Shown here: positions 1 to 6,460 of the stretch, piece after piece | How the letters are laid out: each line of letters starts with the position of its first letter | Numbering within the stretch: the stretch's first letter is position 1 | Assembly (NCBI GenBank): GCA_033764095.1 | Contig: JANRJF010000056.1 | Span: forward strand, 1-14,842 | Source: JBDTMT01 sp033764095 | GTDB lineage: Bacteria > Desulfobacterota > Binatia > HRBIN30 > CADEER01 | Direction of reading: 5' to 3' | DNA: 14,842 nucleotides | Notes under the pieces: model-generated | What the model was told of the DNA's origin: nothing | What the model saw: only the letters and a program-made list of their open reading frames with translations | Databases searched by the model: none | Position numbers and translations under genes: made by a program

Positions 1-147
1 CAGCACCTCGAACGGCGATTCGGTCTCGCGCCGTCGCGCCTCGTCGAGCCGCGTCACCGAGAACACTTCGAACGGGCCGCAGAAGTCGAGCACCTCGACC
101 TCGGGAAAGATCAGGATGCCGACCCGCTTCCTACTCGCGTCCGCCAT
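1..147 (-). CDS. DJ-1/PfpI family protein, N-terminal part (runs off left edge)
   Basis: Forty-nine residues are visible, beginning MADASRKRVGILIFPEVEVL and continuing with LDFCGPFEVF. A short basic start, a first beta strand of the GILIFP type and then VLDFxGPFEVF is the typical opening of DJ-1/PfpI (class I glutamine amidotransferase-like) proteins of the isocyanide hydratase/AraC-N-terminal type. The nucleophile-elbow cysteine of the family would lie beyond the window, so activity cannot be judged. The ATG at 147 lies 17 nt inside the 3' end of the upstream acetyltransferase gene, which suggests a two-gene leftward operon with coupled translation. Family assignment is fairly secure; substrate is unknown. 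It could also be the sensor half of a longer AraC-type regulator. Confidence 0.75.
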   Translation of the reverse strand, partial: MADASRKRVGILIFPEVEVLDFCGPFEVFSVTRLDEARRRETESPFEVL

Positions 148-670
148 GCTGCCACTCCTCGCGCGTGATCACGTAGCGCACCCCGTCGAGCCCGTTCGCC
201 TGCCGGAAGCGCTCGGTGAAGCGCATGCCGAGGCGCTGCATCACCGCCTCGGAGCGCGTGTTCGGCGCATCGGTGAGCGCCCAGATCCGTTGCCGTCCGA
301 ACTGCTCGAAGCCGGCGCGCAGCCACGCCGCCGCACCCTCGCTCGCCAGTCCGCGCCCCCAGAGGCGCGGGTGCAGACCGTACAGCAGCTCGACCTCGGG
401 GCCGCCATCGGTGAGGCGCAGGCCGCAGAAGCCGATCACCGTCTCGTCCTCGTGCAGCGACACCGCCCAGTGGCCGAAGCCGTGCGTGGCGGTGCAATCA
501 ATGCTCTCCTGGATCGCCGCGGCGGCGGTGGCGCGATCGATCACCTGATCGTCCCACAGCCAGCGGCGCACGGCGGCATCGGTCCACAGCCCGTGCAGCG
601 CATCGAGATCGTCGTTGCGATACGGGCGCATACTCAGGCGCGCGGTGCGCAGGGGGGCGATGCGCGGCAT
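131..670 (-). CDS. GNAT family N-acetyltransferase (RimJ/RimL-like)
   Basis: The 179-residue protein opens with LRTARLSMRPYRNDDLDAL, the usual first strand and helix of RimJ/RimL-type GNAT enzymes, which transfer acetyl from acetyl-CoA to an amine. The acetyl-CoA pyrophosphate loop is visible as LWGRGLASEG (about residues 103-112). The later DAPNTRSEAVMQRLGM (about 134-149) is the N-x-x-S-x-x-x-x-x-x-LGF-type motif that closes the fold. Length is normal for a single-domain enzyme. I chose the ATG at 670 because homology begins there; an open frame continues upstream but is antisense to the lipid kinase gene. The gene is divergent from the lipid kinase and overlaps the DJ-1/PfpI gene downstream. 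The natural substrate cannot be told from sequence. Confidence 0.88.
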   Translation of the reverse strand: MPRIAPLRTARLSMRPYRNDDLDALHGLWTDAAVRRWLWDDQVIDRATAAAAIQESIDCTATHGFGHWAVSLHEDETVIGFCGLRLTDGGPEVELLYGLHPRLWGRGLASEGAAAWLRAGFEQFGRQRIWALTDAPNTRSEAVMQRLGMRFTERFRQANGLDGVRYVITREEWQHGGRE

Positions 671-721
671 CGCCGCCGTATGCCACACTGGCGCCAGCGC
701 CGTCACCGGCGCGCGACGTTC

Positions 722-1681
722 GTGGACATCCTGCTGATCGCCAACCCGCGCAGCGCCGCGGCCACGCCGCTGGGGCCGGCGGCGCGCGCCGCGCTCGGAC
801 GCTGTGGTGCGGTGCACGAGGTGACCACGCTCGGCGCCGGCGACGACGTCGCGCGCATCGCCGCGGCGCTGGCGCAACCCTGTGACGCCGTGGTCGCCGC
901 CGGCGGCGACGGCACGGTGCGCGCCGTGTCCGCCGCGCTGATGCAGGTCGCGGCCCGCCCCCCGCTCGCCATTCTCGCGCTCGGCACCGCCAACAACGTC
1001 GCCCGCTCACTCGGCTTTCCCTCCGTGCGCCAGGTTGGCGCGGCGGCGATCGAGGCCACCTGCCGCGCATTGGCCGGGCGCCAGAGCCGGTCGCTCGATC
1101 TCGGCCGCGCCGACGGGGAGTGGTTCGTCGGCTCGTTCGCGCTCGGCATGGACGCGGCGATCCTGGCGGCGCGCAACCGCTGGCGGGCGCGCTGGCGGCT
1201 GGGGCCGCGGCTCGGCGGCTATCCGCTCTACCTGGCCAGCTGCGCGGCGAACCTGGCCGTGCACCGCGGTGTCGCCACGCGGCTGACGGTCGATGGTGCG
1301 ACACGCGCGGCGCCGCTGTACAACCTGCTGGTCGCCAACACCGCGCTGTACGCCGGCGAGTTCCGCTTCGACGCGGACGATCGCAGCGGCGACGGGCTGC
1401 TCGACCTGCACGAGTTCGCGTCGGCGGGCGCCTATGTGCGGGGCTTCGTCACCGCCTGGCGACGGCACCTGGCGTACGAGCGCGGCGCGTCGGTGGTGGC
1501 ACCGCCGCTGCAGCGGGTGCGCAGCGTGGTGATCGAGTCGGACGTGGCGTTGCGCAGTCAGCTCGACGGCGAAGAGGGGCCGTCTGCTACTTCCTTCACC
1601 GTCGAGGTTGTACCGGGCGCCTTGCTCGCGCTTTCACCACAACGACACAACGGCACAACGACGGCCGTTGTGTCGTTGTGA
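722..1681 (+). CDS. Diacylglycerol kinase-like lipid kinase (YegS/BmrU type)
   Basis: This is a 319-residue DAGK-catalytic-domain protein expected to phosphorylate a lipid such as diacylglycerol with ATP in the cytoplasm at the membrane. It opens DILLIANPRSAAA, the family's first strand (usually NP.SG). The nucleotide-binding motif AAGGDGTVRAV lies near residues 59-69, and LGTANNVARSLGFP (87-100) is the second signature. The C-terminal half contains the family's QLDGEEG motif. I prefer the GTG at 722 because it places the first strand at the N-terminus and leaves 51 nt to the divergent gene; an in-frame ATG at 680 would leave only 9 nt. Upstream frame extension is antisense to the acetyltransferase gene. 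The last 15 or so residues are encoded by an inverted repeat, so they are probably not native to the family. Confidence 0.88.
   Translation: MDILLIANPRSAAATPLGPAARAALGRCGAVHEVTTLGAGDDVARIAAALAQPCDAVVAAGGDGTVRAVSAALMQVAARPPLAILALGTANNVARSLGFPSVRQVGAAAIEATCRALAGRQSRSLDLGRADGEWFVGSFALGMDAAILAARNRWRARWRLGPRLGGYPLYLASCAANLAVHRGVATRLTVDGATRAAPLYNLLVANTALYAGEFRFDADDRSGDGLLDLHEFASAGAYVRGFVTAWRRHLAYERGASVVAPPLQRVRSVVIESDVALRSQLDGEEGPSATSFTVEVVPGALLALSPQRHNGTTTAVVSL
1638..1680. repeat. Perfect 17-bp inverted repeat at the convergent gene boundary
   Basis: The arm CACAACGACACAACGGC (1638-1654) is followed by a 9-nt spacer and its exact reverse complement (1664-1680). A short outer match (ACCAC.../...GTGGT) surrounds it. 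It encodes the tail of the lipid kinase, ends at that gene's stop codon, and lies 9 nt from the stop of the leftward HAD gene. It could act as a bidirectional terminator, although there is no T tract on either side. The internal CACAACG iteration resembles dispersed low-complexity repeats of high-GC bacteria. Confidence 0.8.
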
Positions 1682-1689
1682 CGTTGTGG

Positions 1690-2337
1690 TCAGCGCGACA
1701 GGAGCGGGGTCACGATCTCGACGACCGCCGCAGCGTCGGGCACGACGCGATAGGCACGACTGAAGTCCCCGCCGTGCGTCAGGCCGCGCGGCACGACGAT
1801 GCAGCGCAGCCCGGCGGCGTGCGCCGCGGCGAGGCCGCGCTCGGAGTCCTCGATCGCGATTGCCTCGTCGGGGCTGCAGCCGGCGCGCGCCAGCGCCGTC
1901 TCGTAAGGATCCGGGTGCGGCTTGCTGCGCGCGTAGTCGCGGTTGGTGATGGCGAAGTCGAACCAGCGCAACAGGCCGGTCGAGGCGTGGATGATCTCGA
2001 AGTGGTCGTGGTTGGAGCTGGTCACCACCGCCAGCCGGGCGCGCCCGTGCAATGCGGCGAGCGCCGCCTCGACGCCGGGCAGCGGCGCGACGCCGGCGCG
2101 CAGCCGCTCGGCGTAGCGCGCGTTGCGCGCCTGGCGCAGTGCCTCGATGCGCGCCTCGTCGAGCCGCTCGCGCGCCAGGTCGAAGATGCTGCGGCCCTGG
2201 CGCAGCGACAGCTCGATGAACTGCGCCTCGCTCACCGCGACGCCGATCTCGGCCAACGTCGCGCGCGTCGCGTCGTAGTAGAGATGCTCGGTGTCGACCA
2301 GGACGCCGTCGTTGTCCCAGAAGATCGCCTTCAACAT
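1690..2337 (-). CDS. HAD superfamily hydrolase (subfamily IA, phosphoglucomutase/phosphatase-like)
   Basis: The 215-residue protein has all four HAD motifs. Motif I is FWDNDGVLVDTE, with nucleophile and acid-base aspartates at residues 8 and 10. Motif II is VVTSSN (104-109). The motif III lysine lies in SKPHPDPY (138-145), and motif IV is IEDSERGL (162-169). The helical cap between motif I and II, and the GVLVDTE sequence, match subfamily IA enzymes such as beta-phosphoglucomutase and small-metabolite phosphatases. The ATG at 2337 overlaps the end of the upstream nitronate monooxygenase-like gene by 7 nt, so it is the last gene of a three-gene leftward operon. It converges with the lipid kinase gene, leaving 8 nt between stops. 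The exact phosphorylated substrate is not predictable. Confidence 0.92.
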   Translation of the reverse strand: MLKAIFWDNDGVLVDTEHLYYDATRATLAEIGVAVSEAQFIELSLRQGRSIFDLARERLDEARIEALRQARNARYAERLRAGVAPLPGVEAALAALHGRARLAVVTSSNHDHFEIIHASTGLLRWFDFAITNRDYARSKPHPDPYETALARAGCSPDEAIAIEDSERGLAAAHAAGLRCIVVPRGLTHGGDFSRAYRVVPDAAAVVEIVTPLLSR

Positions 2338-3758
2338 CGCGGCCCACCGCGCCGCCGCACGGCGTCCTCGACCATCTCGCGCACGATGACGCCGGCCGGC
2401 TGGCGCGCGGCGATGCCGCCGACCCCGGCGCCGGCGTAGAGCGCCATCGCGGCGATGGCGCCGCGCGTCTCGCGGGTCGGCGCGAACACGCTCCAGCGCG
2501 GCAGCGGCAGGGTGGCACCGCCGAAGTCGACGCTGCCGGTGAGCGGCTCGGCAAACGCCTCGGCGGCGGCAATCGCGCTGTGCAGGACGCGATGTGGCGC
2601 ATCGGGCCACTCGGCCGCGAAGGCGGTGGTGAGCACGGTGTGCTCGCCGCGCGCCGCCAGCAGCGCCGCGGCGTAGTCCGGGTGCGCGCCCGATTCGCTG
2701 GCGGTGACGAAGCGCGTGCCGAGCCGCGCCGCCGCGGCCCCGGCGCCGAGCACGGCGGCCAGATCGGCGCCGCTGGTGATGCCGCCCGCCGCCACCACCG
2801 GGACCGACACCGCCGCGCAGACCGCGTCGAGCAGGGAGCGCAGCGGCTCGCTGCCGCGTACGTGGCCGCCGGCCTCGGTGCCCTGGGCGACGATCAGGTC
2901 GCAGCCGGCGTCGACCGCGGCGCGCGCCTCGTCGAGCGAGCCCACCTGCCAGCTGGCCAGCGCGTCGCCCGCGTGCACGCGCTCGACCAGGCGCGCGTCC
3001 GGTGCGCCGTAGAAGAACTCGACGACGCGCGCCTGCCGCGCCGCGACCGGCACGCAGTCCGGATCGAGAAACGGCATCAGAAAGGTGACGCCGATCGCGC
3101 CGCGCGTCGCGCTGCGCAGCGCGCGCAGGGTTGCATCGAGCCGCGTGGCGGGCAGCATGGCGCCGCCGATCATCGCCAGGGCGCCGGCGCCGGCGACCGC
3201 CGTGGCGAGCTCGGGCGAGGCGATGCCCGGCATGCCGGCGAGCTGGATCGGCACCGCGCAGCCGACCAACTCGGTGAACGGTGTGTCGAGCTGCAGTGGC
3301 GGCGTCACGCGCGCCGCCGGCCAGGCGAGCTCGACGTCGGGCGCGTTCTCCGGTGCCGGGCTGACGCCGAAGCCGACCAGCCCGAAGCCGTGCCGCGCGT
3401 AGAAGGCACGCGCCGGCGCGTTGCGCCGGAAGGTGAAGAGCCGCAGGCCGGTCGGCGCGCGCCGCTTGGCGGCGTCGAGCAGCGTCGAGCCGACGCCGCG
3501 GCGTTGATGGTCGACGTCGACGAAGAGCTGATCGACCCATTCGCCGCGCTGGGCCAGCAGGCCGGCGATGCGGCCGTCCACCTCGGCCAGCTCGACCGCG
3601 CACTCGACTGCGACGTGGTCGCGGAAGAAGGTCCGATCGTCGTCGGCGCTGTGGCGCTGGATCTCAGCGACGTAGGGATAGGCGGTGCGCATGCTGCGCC
3701 GCCACATCGCGACCGCCGTGTCGAGATCGGCCTCGCGATACGGACGCAGCGCGATCAC
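2331..3758 (-). CDS. GNAT acetyltransferase-nitronate monooxygenase fusion protein
   Basis: One uninterrupted frame of 475 residues joins two enzymes. Residues 1-148 are a GNAT domain: IALRPYREADLDTAVAMW at the start, acetyl-CoA loop VDHQRRGVGSTLL (82-94) and NAPARAFYARHGF (113-125). Residues 151-475 are a flavin-dependent nitronate monooxygenase/2-nitropropane dioxygenase TIM barrel. It has VPIQLAGMPGIASPELA near 169-185, catalytic-type AQGTEAGGHVRG (His299), and FMN-phosphate elements VVAAGGITSG (321-330) and ARLGTRF. Class members oxidise alkyl nitronates to carbonyl and nitrite using FMN. The start is the GTG at 3758, forming a GTGA overlap with the upstream GNAT gene. An in-frame GTG codon at the junction (residue 151, VTPPLQL) could give a separate barrel protein by internal initiation. 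Confidence 0.88.
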   Translation of the reverse strand: MIALRPYREADLDTAVAMWRRSMRTAYPYVAEIQRHSADDDRTFFRDHVAVECAVELAEVDGRIAGLLAQRGEWVDQLFVDVDHQRRGVGSTLLDAAKRRAPTGLRLFTFRRNAPARAFYARHGFGLVGFGVSPAPENAPDVELAWPAARVTPPLQLDTPFTELVGCAVPIQLAGMPGIASPELATAVAGAGALAMIGGAMLPATRLDATLRALRSATRGAIGVTFLMPFLDPDCVPVAARQARVVEFFYGAPDARLVERVHAGDALASWQVGSLDEARAAVDAGCDLIVAQGTEAGGHVRGSEPLRSLLDAVCAAVSVPVVAAGGITSGADLAAVLGAGAAAARLGTRFVTASESGAHPDYAAALLAARGEHTVLTTAFAAEWPDAPHRVLHSAIAAAEAFAEPLTGSVDFGGATLPLPRWSVFAPTRETRGAIAAMALYAGAGVGGIAARQPAGVIVREMVEDAVRRRGGPRC

Positions 3759-4171
3759 GACGCCAGCACCTTGCCCATGCTGACGCGCGGTTCGACCGCG
3801 TAGCCGAGCCGCTCGTAGAAGCGCACTACGCCGGCGTTCTCGGCGACCACCTGCAGGTTGACCTTCGGGCAGCCGCGCGCCGCCAGCGCCGCCTCGGCGG
3901 CGCGCATCAGCGCCGCGCCGTGACCGCGCCGCCGCGCACTCGGCGCCACCGCCAGATGGTAGATCCATCCGCGCACGCCGTCGTAGCCGGCGAGCACGGT
4001 GGCCATGATGCGGCCGGCGTCCTCGCCGACCAGGAACAGCTCGCGCTGTGTGCCGCGCTTGCGCGCGATGTAGGCGGCCGCCTGGTTCCACGCCCGCGGG
4101 TCCGGAAAGATGTCGCTCCACAGCGCGGCGACGTCGGCCGCGTCGGCGTCGGCGAAGGCGCGGATGTTCAT
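3755..4171 (-). CDS. GNAT family N-acetyltransferase (YpeA-like)
   Basis: The 138-residue single-domain GNAT protein starts MNIRAFADADAADVAALW. It carries the acetyl-CoA loop LAVAPSARRRGHGAALM (about 73-89) followed by CPKVNLQVVAENAGVVRFYE (101-120), which is very like the YpeA branch. The C-terminus, RLGYAVEPRVSMGKVL, is also standard for that branch, and the length is as expected. It is the first gene of a leftward operon and its TGA overlaps the GTG start of the GNAT-nitronate monooxygenase fusion, so translation is probably coupled. The ATG at 4171 is where homology begins. The acetyl acceptor is unknown. It is the third GNAT domain within 4.2 kb. Confidence 0.9.
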   Translation of the reverse strand: MNIRAFADADAADVAALWSDIFPDPRAWNQAAAYIARKRGTQRELFLVGEDAGRIMATVLAGYDGVRGWIYHLAVAPSARRRGHGAALMRAAEAALAARGCPKVNLQVVAENAGVVRFYERLGYAVEPRVSMGKVLAS

Positions 4172-4211
4172 GCGTCGTGGCTAGCGAGTCCGCGGCGCGC
4201 GGTCGAGCCGA

Positions 4212-4337
4212 TTCTCCCCCCTTTGAAAAGGGGCGCGGGGGGATTTCCCGACCGACGTGTCGATTCGAGCGGGTCCGCTCGCGAACACTTCAGTTCGAAA
4301 ATCCCCCCTCACCCCCCTTTTTCAAAGGGGGGGAGAA
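4212..4337. repeat. Dispersed inverted repeat of the C6-TTTGAAAA-G4-6 type, copy 1 (intergenic)
   Basis: The element runs from TTCTCCCCCC to GGGGGGGAGAA with imperfect arms of about 40 nt (about 4212-4250 and 4298-4337). Each arm has a nested small palindrome, CCCCCCTTTGAAAAGGGG, followed by a second G-run and GGATTT. The core between the arms includes ACCGACG and GAACACTT. A second copy with the same arms and core words lies at 5369-5477, so this is a repeat family. It sits between the divergent GNAT gene and the Spy-like gene. No transposase is present, so it is MITE- or REP-like and non-autonomous. Confidence 0.85.
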
Positions 4338-4413
4338 CGACTATGACTCCACCAGCGTGAGGCATGTCGCCCACGCTCATAGAGCCCCGCTGGGAGCGAG
4401 ACGCCCCCGCGAG

Positions 4414-4419
4414 AGGAGG
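4414..4419 (+). promoter_or_regulatory. Strong ribosome binding site for the Spy-like gene
   Basis: AGGAGG lies 4 nt before the ATG at 4424. It is the only canonical Shine-Dalgarno sequence in the window and decides the start against the in-frame upstream ATG at 4364. Confidence 0.85.
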
Positions 4420-4423
4420 AACG

Positions 4424-4933
4424 ATGCATCCAGGCATGATGTACTGGTGGAAGTCCCACCGTGGCGACCACGGCTGGGAAGGCGGCGCCGAGTGTGGCGT
4501 CGGTGGCCACGGTTGGCGGCGGCATCACCGCCACGCACACCGCCACTGGCGTGAGTACGAAGCGTCGCATCACGACAGCGAGCTCGGCGCCGGCGCCTTC
4601 GGCGTGCGGCGACCGCTGCGCTACCTGGCGCACAAGCTCGATCTCGACGAGGCGCAGGTCACCGAGCTGGCGCGCGTGCTGAGCGAGCTGAAGACCGAAC
4701 GGGCGCAGGCCGAGGTCGACGGCCGTCGCGCCACCGCGGCGTTCGCCGACGCGCTGGGCGGCGAGAGCTTCGATCTGGACCGCGCCAATGCGGCTGGCGC
4801 CATGCGCGTCGCCAGCGCCGAGCACCTGCGCGGCGCGGTGGTGAAGGCCCTCGGCCGCATCCACGCCATGCTCGAACCCGAGCAGCGCGAGCGGCTCGCC
4901 TATCTGATCCGTACCGGCACGCTGCAGATCTAG
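4424..4933 (+). CDS. His-rich Spy/CpxP-like (metal-resistance domain) protein
   Basis: This is a 169-residue protein. The N-terminus is Gly/His/Trp-rich (MHPGMMYWWKSHRGDHGW), with a cluster of about nine histidines between residues 29 and 50 (HGWRRHHRHAHRHW). From residue 60 it is helical and charged. Two elements recall the LTxxQ repeats of the Spy/CpxP/ZraP chaperone and metal-sensor superfamily: KLDLDEAQVTELARVLSEL (71-89) and LEPEQRERLAYLI (150-162). Family members are usually periplasmic and bind metals or unfolded proteins. Here no signal peptide or membrane segment is visible, so location is uncertain and it may be cytoplasmic. The 5' neighbour is a dispersed repeat and a stem-loop repeat follows. 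There is no obvious functional link to the ketosynthases downstream. Confidence 0.75.
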   Translation: MHPGMMYWWKSHRGDHGWEGGAECGVGGHGWRRHHRHAHRHWREYEASHHDSELGAGAFGVRRPLRYLAHKLDLDEAQVTELARVLSELKTERAQAEVDGRRATAAFADALGGESFDLDRANAAGAMRVASAEHLRGAVVKALGRIHAMLEPEQRERLAYLIRTGTLQI

Positions 4934-4941
4934 GGTAGAGA

Positions 4942-5002
4942 AGCGATGCGCGATGAGCGATGAGCGGTGCAAGGATCCGCTCATTGCTCGTCGCTCGTCG
5001 CT
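4942..5002. repeat. Imperfect 26-bp stem-loop repeat (GCGATGA heptamers) over the start of ketosynthase 1
   Basis: Bases 4942-4967 pair with 4977-5002 around the 9-nt loop TGCAAGGAT. There is one true mismatch (4949/4995) and three positions that are G-U pairs in RNA. The left arm is built of 7-nt units (GCGATGC, GCGATGA, GCGATGA), which put an ATG in each of three frames at 4946, 4953 and 4960. It resembles the GCGATGA/TCGCTCAT dispersed repeats of other high-GC genomes. It separates the Spy-like gene from ketosynthase 1 and supplies the only plausible ATG of the latter, so the start codon would be inside the stem. Confidence 0.8.
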
Positions 5003-6315
5003 CATGGCCGCGCCCGGTTGTCACAGGCTGCGGCGCGGTGTCGCCATTCGGCGGCGGCGTCGAGGCATTCTGGCGCGGCGCGCTCGACGGGCGCTCGGCG
5101 CTGGCGCCGATCCGCGGCTTCGACACCGCTGGGCTCACCAACACGCTCGCCGGCGAGGTGCCGGACGGCGCGGTGGACGCCTGGCTGTCGCCGCACGAGC
5201 GCGCCCGGCGCGCCCGCATCGATCAGTTCGCGCTTGCCGCCGCGCGCGAGGCGTTGAGCGATGCGCGCCTCGATCTCGCGTCATGCGATCCGACGCGCAT
5301 CGCGGTGATCGTCGCCACCACGCTCGGCGCCATGCCGATCGGCGAGGCGTATCTGCGCGGGTTGTGGAGTTCCCCCCCTTTGAAAAAGGGGGGCAGGGGG
5401 GATTTTCAAACCGACGCGGGCGACGCCGAAGAGCACTTGGCAAATCCCCCCTCACCCCCCTTGTTCAAAGGGGGGACACTCGAAGGGGGGATCCGCCTGC
5501 TCGAGCTTCCCTACGCGGCAACCGCCACCACGCTCGCCCGGGCGCTCGACGTGCGCGGTCCGGTGCTGAGTCCGTCGATCGCCTGTGCCTCCGGGACGCA
5601 GGCGATCGGGCAGGCGCGCGAGCTGATCCAGCTCGGGCATGCCGACGTGGTGATTGCCGGCGGCGCCGAGGCGCTGTGCCACTTCGTCGTCGCCGGCTTC
5701 AATTGTCTGCGCGCCACCACCGCCACGGCGGTGCGGCCGTTCGACGCGCGGCGCGACGGGCTGGCGCTCGGCGAAGGGGCGGCGCTGGTGGTGGTCGAGT
5801 CGGACGCACACGCGCGCCGGCGTGGCGTCGCGCCGGCGATCGAGGTGGCCGGCACCGGCTTGTCGAGCGACGCCGTCCACATGACCGCGCCGGCGCGCGA
5901 CGGCGCTGGCGCGGCACGCGCCATGCGTGCGGCGCTGGCCGACGCCGACCTCGCGCCGTGCGATGTCGATGCCGTCAGCGCGCACGGCACCGGCACGGTC
6001 TACAACGACGCGATGGAGATGGCCGCGCTCGCCGCCGTGTTCGGCGCCGCGGTCGGGCGTCTGCCGGTCAACGGCATCAAGGGCGCCATCGGCCACACCC
6101 TCGGCGCCGCCGGCAGCTTCGAGGCCATCCTGTGCCTGCGCATGCTGCGCGACCGCCTGGTGCCGCCCACCGCCGGCTGCGAGCAGCTCGATCCCGCCTG
6201 CCGACTCGACCTCGTGCGCGGGGCGCCGCGTCCGCTCGCCGCCCGCGTCGCGCTGTCCACCTCGTCGGCGTTCGCGGGCAACAACGCCGCGATCGTGTTG
6301 CGCCGAACTGATTGA
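4960..6315 (+). CDS. Beta-ketoacyl-ACP synthase, FabF-like, active site intact (KS1)
   Basis: The enzyme class condenses an acyl primer with malonyl-ACP. This 451-residue protein has the full thiolase-fold triad: SPSIACASGT (Cys209), AHGTGT (His342) and NGIKGAIGHTLGAAG (Lys374, His379), ending SSAFAGNNAAIVL. Homology starts at RPVVTGCGAVSP (residue 18 on). The first 15 or so residues are translated from the stem-loop repeat, and the ATG at 4960 is the only in-frame ATG there. Residues about 137-176 are encoded by an inserted dispersed repeat. The spacing from the upstream Met125 to the catalytic Cys is 84 residues, against 52-55 at the matching position in the other three ketosynthases here. 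It is followed by the Cys-less KS2, suggesting a heterodimeric condensing enzyme. Whether the insert is tolerated is unknown. Confidence 0.88.
   Translation: MSGARIRSLLVARRSWPRPVVTGCGAVSPFGGGVEAFWRGALDGRSALAPIRGFDTAGLTNTLAGEVPDGAVDAWLSPHERARRARIDQFALAAAREALSDARLDLASCDPTRIAVIVATTLGAMPIGEAYLRGLWSSPPLKKGGRGDFQTDAGDAEEHLANPPSPPLFKGGTLEGGIRLLELPYAATATTLARALDVRGPVLSPSIACASGTQAIGQARELIQLGHADVVIAGGAEALCHFVVAGFNCLRATTATAVRPFDARRDGLALGEGAALVVVESDAHARRRGVAPAIEVAGTGLSSDAVHMTAPARDGAGAARAMRAALADADLAPCDVDAVSAHGTGTVYNDAMEMAALAAVFGAAVGRLPVNGIKGAIGHTLGAAGSFEAILCLRMLRDRLVPPTAGCEQLDPACRLDLVRGAPRPLAARVALSTSSAFAGNNAAIVLRRTD
5369..5477. repeat. Dispersed inverted repeat of the C6-TTTGAAAA-G6 type, copy 2, inside ketosynthase 1
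   Basis: The arms are GTTCCCCCCCTTTGAAAAAG onward (5369-5406) and the reverse-complementary TCCCCCCTCACCCCCC to GGGGGGAC (about 5441-5477). The core shares ACCGACG and GAGCACTT with copy 1 at 4212-4337 (ACCGACG, GAACACTT). It is read in frame as SSPPLKKGGRGDFQ ... NPPSPPLFKGG within KS1. A further G6AT run at 5485-5491 may be a leftover of the element or target. No clear target duplication is seen. Confidence 0.9.
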
Positions 6316-6316
6316 C

Positions 6317-6442
6317 CACAGATGAACACAGATCCCCGCCCCCCTTGCCCCGATGAACACAGAGAAGGAGCCAGACACTTTCTGGCGGGGCGGGGTTCCG
6401 TGTTCATCCGGCGGAGCGGCGTGGGGTCTGTGTTCATCTGTG
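6317..6442. repeat. Dispersed inverted repeat of the CACAGATGAACACAGA type
   Basis: The outer arms are CACAGATGAACACAGA plus a C-run (6317-6337) and its near-exact reverse complement (6423-6442), differing by one base. A second inner pair (CGATGAACACAGA near 6350 and CCGTGTTCATCCGG near 6398) and an apical CCAGA-CACTT-TCTGG hairpin (6371-6385) extend the dyad, so the whole element could form one long imperfect hairpin. It begins right after the TGA of KS1 and ends about 18 nt before the ATG of KS2. Repeats built on CACAGATGAACACAGAT are widespread dispersed elements in several phyla. Its hairpin could affect the KS1-to-KS2 transcript. Confidence 0.85.
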
Positions 6443-6460
6443 TTCTCCTAAGCCGCCAAG

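Noticed and set aside
4212..4337. CRISPR-like repeat structure
   Set aside because: There are only two arms in inverted orientation, no regular direct repeats with spacers, and no cas genes.
5369..5477. Intron or insertion splitting KS1 into a pseudogene
   Set aside because: The frame stays open across the element and all catalytic residues follow it, so a disrupted gene is not shown; loss of function remains possible but unproven.
4953..6311. A 452-codon frame beginning at another ATG of the heptamer repeat
   Set aside because: Its product is Arg-rich and lacks ketosynthase motifs beyond the first residues. The KS1 frame one base over has all motifs. The ATG is kept only as a clue to a possible frameshift.
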